Part shown: positions 37,055-41,187 of the stretch, in pieces
Position numbering within the stretch: position 1 is the stretch's first letter
How the letters are laid out: every line of letters begins with the position of its first letter
Source of the DNA: Candidatus Woesearchaeota archaeon CG_4_10_14_0_2_um_filter_33_13
GTDB lineage: Archaea; Nanobdellota; Nanobdellia; Woesearchaeales; GW2011-AR9
Direction of reading: 5' to 3'
Assembly (NCBI GenBank): GCA_002792115.1
Contig: PFNQ01000012.1
Span: 304 to 41,490 of the forward strand
Length of the DNA: 41,187 nucleotides
Translations under genes and position numbers: made by a program
The notes under the pieces: model-generated
Database searches by the model: none
What the model was told of the DNA's origin: nothing
Seen by the model: only the letters and a program-made list of their open reading frames with translations

Positions 37055-37333
37055 TTATTTGATTGATTTTTCTCCTTCTCTCACTTTTCGAACTAAAGAT
37101 TCAATAGGGTTGGGATTCTCTTTAAAGACGCGATCATGCCCAGAACCAGGGAAATTTACCCTTACCCACAATTTTTTACCGCAATTACAATGAGCCGACT
37201 TATAGTGGTGATTATCCGGACTACAGGGATCCCATTCAGAAATCCAATTCTCTTTCTCAATAACTGTACCACAATGGTGACAGCGGATAACTTCATCCTT
37301 TTGAATATCTTGTAAAACTTTTTCGATGTGCAT
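37055..37333 (-). CDS. Small zinc-ribbon-like protein
   Basis: CHHCGTVIEKENW...DPCSPDNHHYKSAHCNCGKKLWVRV. Confidence 0.7.
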   Translation of the reverse strand: MHIEKVLQDIQKDEVIRCHHCGTVIEKENWISEWDPCSPDNHHYKSAHCNCGKKLWVRVNFPGSGHDRVFKENPNPIESLVRKVREGEKSIK

Positions 37334-37388
37334 ATCCTCACTTTGGTTAAGAGAAACTTTATATACCTTATGGCTAATGTGAGTTTTA

Positions 37389-38261
37389 ATGAAATATCAA
37401 CATAGTACTATCATTGGGGATTTTGTTTTAGATGAAAAGAATATCCTTAGTAAAGCTAAAAAGAAGGAAGAATTAAATAAACTCCCTAAGAACAAGTTAC
37501 CGATTGTTTTAGAACAATTGAAGAAAAAAGAATATTTCTCAGAATTCTACTTAGCTAATCTAAAGATAACTAAACAAAAAATAAAAGAATCTGTTTCTGA
37601 AGACCAACTAATTGTTCAGGCCATATCTAATGTTAATGAATTAGACCGTACTATCAATATGTTAATAAAAAGGTTAAGAGAATGGTACGCACTATATTGT
37701 CCCGAATTTGAACACAAGTTTATTTATCAAGAAAAATTTGTAGATTTAGTCTTAGAAAAAAATCGGCAAGAGTTAATGAAAGAAGTTGGTGTAGAAGAAA
37801 CTATGGGTGCTGATTTAGATAAGTTACATGTCCAAGAGATGAAACAATTAGCCTTAAGAGTTAGGGAATTAATCTTTTTACGTAAGGAACACGAAGATTA
37901 TTTAGAGAAAGTAATGAAAAAATATTCTCCGAACATATTAGAATTGGCTGGAATAACAATAGGTGCAAAATTATTAGAGTTAGGCAAAAGCCTTAAACAT
38001 TTAGCTTTTTTGCCAGCTTCAACAATACAATTATTGGGAGCAGAGAAAGCCTTATTTCGCCACATTAAAAGTGGCAGTAGAAGTCCAAAATATGGAGTTA
38101 TCTTTCAACATCCATTTATACAAAAAGCCAAAAAAAATGAACGTGGCAAAGTTGCTAGGGTTCTCGCTGATAAATTGTCATTGTGTGCAAGATTAGATTA
38201 CTTTAAAGGTGAATTTAAAGCCGCAGAATATAAGAAAGAGATTGAAGAGAAGTTCCAATGA
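37389..38261 (+). CDS. nop5: Nop5/Nop56/Nop58-family C/D box sRNP core protein
   Basis: AISNVNELDRTINMLIKRLREWYALYCPEF, LAFLPASTIQLLGAEKALFRHIKSGSRSPKYGVIFQHPFI (Nop domain). Confidence 0.95.
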   Translation: MKYQHSTIIGDFVLDEKNILSKAKKKEELNKLPKNKLPIVLEQLKKKEYFSEFYLANLKITKQKIKESVSEDQLIVQAISNVNELDRTINMLIKRLREWYALYCPEFEHKFIYQEKFVDLVLEKNRQELMKEVGVEETMGADLDKLHVQEMKQLALRVRELIFLRKEHEDYLEKVMKKYSPNILELAGITIGAKLLELGKSLKHLAFLPASTIQLLGAEKALFRHIKSGSRSPKYGVIFQHPFIQKAKKNERGKVARVLADKLSLCARLDYFKGEFKAAEYKKEIEEKFQ

Positions 38262-38770
38262 AAGAAATAGAAGTGAAAATTTTAGATATTGACGTTGACG
38301 CCGTTAGAACTAAGTTATTACAATTGGGAGCTAAAAAGAAATTTGAAGGAGTCGTCCATGCTCTGGCGTTTGATTTTCCAGACCAGCGATTAAAAAAAGA
38401 AGGCTCTTTTTTAAGAATCAGAAAAATGGGCGAAAAGACTGAACTCTGTTTTAAGGGGAAGAAAGATGATTCTCCGTTTAAAAGAAGAGAAGAAACTGAA
38501 GTAACTACCAACAACTTTGAAACAACTATTGAAATAATGAAACATCTAGGATTACAAATAACTCATGAGGGAAAAAAGAACCGTGAATCTTATACTAATG
38601 GAAAAGTTAACTTTGAGATTGATAACGATGAAAGGATTCCTCACTTTTTAGAAATAGAAGCCCCAACTGAAGAATTAGTTGAAGAATATGTTAAAAAATT
38701 AGGGTACTCTATGAATCAAACTAACAACTGGAGCTATTTAGACGTTGAAAAACATTACAAAGTAAAATGA
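38258..38770 (+). CDS. CYTH-domain protein (class IV adenylate cyclase CyaB / triphosphatase-like)
   Basis: KEIEVKILDIDVDAVRTKLLQLGAKK (ExExK-type motif), LRIRKMGEKTELCFKGKK, FLEIEAPTEE. Confidence 0.88.
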   Translation: MKEIEVKILDIDVDAVRTKLLQLGAKKKFEGVVHALAFDFPDQRLKKEGSFLRIRKMGEKTELCFKGKKDDSPFKRREETEVTTNNFETTIEIMKHLGLQITHEGKKNRESYTNGKVNFEIDNDERIPHFLEIEAPTEELVEEYVKKLGYSMNQTNNWSYLDVEKHYKVK

Positions 38771-39423
38771 AAGAACACAAATTATTTGAGATCTATGAGG
38801 ACAGAAAAAGAATTTACACCAAAAGTATTCTTCCCGGAAAAACCCATTTTGAAGAAAGAACTACTCGAGATGGAAAAGAAGAATATCGTGAATTTGATCC
38901 TACTAGAAGTAAATTAGCCGCTACTATTACTAAAGGGTGTACCAACATCGGTTTAAGAAAAGGTGATGTGGTTTTGTATTTAGGAGCAAGCCATGGATAC
39001 ACTTGCTCATTTGTTTCTGACATTGTGGGCAAGGAAGGATTAATTTTTGGTTTAGATCCTGCCCCCAGAGTTGTACGAGACCTAGTGTTTTTATCAGAAT
39101 TACGACAAAATATTGTCCCCATCTTAGCAGATGCAAATCATCCCGACCAATATACTGATAAGGTCTGCCAAGCAGATATTGTTTATCAGGATATTGCTCA
39201 AAAAAATCAATCAGAGATTTTTATTAAGAATTGTAATCTCTTTCTTAAAAAAGGAGGTTATGGTTTGTTAGCAATAAAAGCCAGAAGCATAGATATTTCT
39301 AAAAAACCAAAAGATATTTTTGTCAAGATTAGACAAGAATTAGAGAAAATATTTACGGTAATTGATTACAGATTCTTAGATCCATTCGAAAAAGACCATT
39401 GTATGATCATTGTAAAGAAATGA
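38767..39423 (+). CDS. flpA: Fibrillarin-like rRNA/tRNA 2'-O-methyltransferase
   Basis: YREFDPTRSKLAATI, VLYLGASHGYTCSFVSDIVG, DIVYQDIAQKNQSEIFIKNCNLFLKKGGYGLLAIKARSID. Confidence 0.95.
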   Translation: MKEHKLFEIYEDRKRIYTKSILPGKTHFEERTTRDGKEEYREFDPTRSKLAATITKGCTNIGLRKGDVVLYLGASHGYTCSFVSDIVGKEGLIFGLDPAPRVVRDLVFLSELRQNIVPILADANHPDQYTDKVCQADIVYQDIAQKNQSEIFIKNCNLFLKKGGYGLLAIKARSIDISKKPKDIFVKIRQELEKIFTVIDYRFLDPFEKDHCMIIVKK

Positions 39424-39427
39424 TAAA

Positions 39428-40024
39428 ATGAGTAGGATCGCTATAGATATTGTTGTTCTTCCTCCTGAAAAAGTTATGGATCAAATTATTAAGATTAACC
39501 AATCAGAAGCGATTAAAGGAAATGCTAAAGGAGAATTAAACAAAAATGATTTCCTACCCCATATTTCTTTAGCTATGGGCATTGTTGATGAGAGTAAATT
39601 TGTTCAAGTAACAGAAATAGTCACATCCATCACCAAAAGTATTTCACCTGTAAAATTAGAATTAATAGATTATTATTTTGTAGTTGGAGAAGATGGCATT
39701 AAATCCTATGCCATAAAAGTTGGTGGACAGTTACACTATCTACATAAACAACTAATGAGCTCATTAAAAAATTACTTTACTCATGATGCAACAAAAGAGG
39801 ATATGTATAATCAAGAAACCGAACCAAATTATGTTAACACTTACAAAAAAAATGATAGTTTTAAAAATTATGTCCCACATATAACTATCCGTTGTAAAGA
39901 AATTAACACTGTATTAATAAAACAAGAGTTTATTGCGGATAGAATTGCCATCTGCCATATTGGAAAATCTACAACTTGCAGAAAAATCTTATTTGAAACA
40001 AAACTAAAAAATAAAAAAAGGTGA
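39428..40024 (+). CDS. 2H phosphoesterase superfamily protein (2'-5' RNA ligase/CPDase-like)
   Basis: Two HxS/T motifs: FLPHISLAMG and YVPHITIRC. Confidence 0.8.
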   Translation: MSRIAIDIVVLPPEKVMDQIIKINQSEAIKGNAKGELNKNDFLPHISLAMGIVDESKFVQVTEIVTSITKSISPVKLELIDYYFVVGEDGIKSYAIKVGGQLHYLHKQLMSSLKNYFTHDATKEDMYNQETEPNYVNTYKKNDSFKNYVPHITIRCKEINTVLIKQEFIADRIAICHIGKSTTCRKILFETKLKNKKR

Positions 40025-40314
40025 TGATAATGACTTTAGCAAATGAAGCTGCATATTTGTATGTGCATTCTAAAGAGTTGTTAAGTTTAAACAAAGAACT
40101 TCGTAACTTAACAAATAAAGCTCAAAAGCATGTTGAAAAACATAATAAATCTAAAACTGAAGAAGATCGTTACAAGCATCGTTGTAAACATGGAAAGACT
40201 ACTGAAGAAATCCAAAAAATAATAAAAAAACATAACACTACTTTACAAAAACTGAAATCTCATCAAATTGCCTTTGCTCACGCCCTACAAAAGGAACATC
40301 GGTCTCTTGTTTGA
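40021..40314 (+). CDS. Hypothetical small charged, probably helical protein
   Basis: Overlaps the preceding stop (GTGA); ATGs at 40024 and 40030 are alternative starts; K/H-rich. Confidence 0.6.
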   Translation: MMIMTLANEAAYLYVHSKELLSLNKELRNLTNKAQKHVEKHNKSKTEEDRYKHRCKHGKTTEEIQKIIKKHNTTLQKLKSHQIAFAHALQKEHRSLV

Positions 40315-40324
40315 TTTCTGAAAT

Positions 40325-41187
40325 TTAATTTTTTTGATTTAACACCGCATTCAAAAATCCAAGGTATAAGGGATGTGGAGTTAAAGGTTTGGAGACATAT
40401 TCTGGATGAAATTGTGTTCCTACAAAAAAAGGGTGCGTCTCTTTTGATAATTCCAGTATCTGCATTATTTCTCTGCCAGGAGCTTTTCCAGAAAAGATTA
40501 ATCCTTTTTCTTCTAACATTTTTAGATAATCTGGGTTACATTCCCACCTATGCCTAAATCTTTCTCTGATCAAAGGAGAGTTATACAAACTTTCTGCAGT
40601 AGTATTTTGCTTTATCTCTACATCATGACCACCTAAACGCATATTTCCTCCCAAACCAGAAATTGCTTTTTGTTCAGGTAAAATGTCAATAACAGGATGG
40701 CAACAATTCGCTTCAATTTCCGTACTATTGCTACCATCAAGACCACAAACATTTCTTGCATATTCAATCACAGCCATTTGAAAACCATAACATAATCCTA
40801 AATAAGGCATCTTATTCTCTCTAGCAAATTGAATACAATTAATCTTTCCTTCAGAACCTCGAGATCCGAAAGCTCCTGGAACGATTATACCATGAACATC
40901 CGATAATTCTTCTTTAGTTTTCCCATAATCTAGATCGGTTGTATCAACCCATTTCAGATTAACTTTAACTCCTAAATTTGTTCCGGCATGTTCTAGGGCC
41001 TTGATAATTGAGGCATAAGAATCTCTTAAAGAAGTATACTTTCCGGTTATCCCAATAGTAACTTCTTTCTGCAAATTCAAAATCTGGTTAACATAATTAT
41101 CCCATTTATCTCTCGCTAGATAATCATTCTTTACCTTTGGCCTTAACCCTAATAAATCAATGGTGTAATCATCAATCCTACATTTTT
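40325..41187 (-). CDS. pyrG: CTP synthase, C-terminal part (gene runs off the window)
   Basis: GATase domain PGAFGSRGSEGKINCIQFARENKMPYLGLCYGFQMAVIEYARNV, GTQFHPEY; frame stays open to the edge (KCRIDDYTIDLLGLRPKVKNDYLARDKWDNYVNQI upstream of the TTG at 41078-41080). Confidence 0.95.
   Translation of the reverse strand, partial: KCRIDDYTIDLLGLRPKVKNDYLARDKWDNYVNQILNLQKEVTIGITGKYTSLRDSYASIIKALEHAGTNLGVKVNLKWVDTTDLDYGKTKEELSDVHGIIVPGAFGSRGSEGKINCIQFARENKMPYLGLCYGFQMAVIEYARNVCGLDGSNSTEIEANCCHPVIDILPEQKAISGLGGNMRLGGHDVEIKQNTTAESLYNSPLIRERFRHRWECNPDYLKMLEEKGLIFSGKAPGREIMQILELSKETHPFFVGTQFHPEYVSKPLTPHPLYLGFLNAVLNQKN

Noticed and set aside
1-41187. Looked for CRISPR arrays, IS elements and transposase genes
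   Set aside because: No regularly spaced repeats, transposase-like ORFs or long terminal inverted repeats noticed.

Overview
AT-rich archaeal chromosomal window. I infer a DPANN-type lineage (Woesearchaeota/Pacearchaeota-like) from gene content and style; this was not tested. The right half is a nearly complete archaeal S10/spc ribosomal-protein super-operon on the minus strand: L3-L4-L23-L2-S19-L22-S3-L29-SUI1-Rnp1-S17-L14-L24-S4e-L5-S14-S8-L6-L32e-L19e-L18-S5-L30-L15-SecY, followed by an EMC3/DUF106 insertase-like gene, a His-rich DsbA-like protein, and L34e-L14e. Flanking it are a pheS-nif3-pheT cluster with TrmB-type regulator and pelota genes, a cell-envelope cluster (lipoprotein, polytopic protein, pilin-like anchored protein), gpsA, and a Nop5-CYTH-fibrillarin-2H-phosphoesterase cluster. 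The window ends inside pyrG. The strongest candidate for an undescribed system is a compact three-gene operon at 2828-5776: a GCS2-type gamma-glutamate ligase, a GshF/cyanophycin-synthetase-like ATP-grasp ligase and an EgtC/Dug3-like class II glutamine amidotransferase. It is divergent from a fused double Lrp/AsnC regulator, and the promoter/leader carries two inverted repeats. Other candidates are the structured leaders before L3 and before L34e, and the CYTH and 2H enzymes built into the nop5-fibrillarin operon. No tRNA, rRNA, CRISPR array or transposable element was recognised. All family calls are by eye from the translated sequence.
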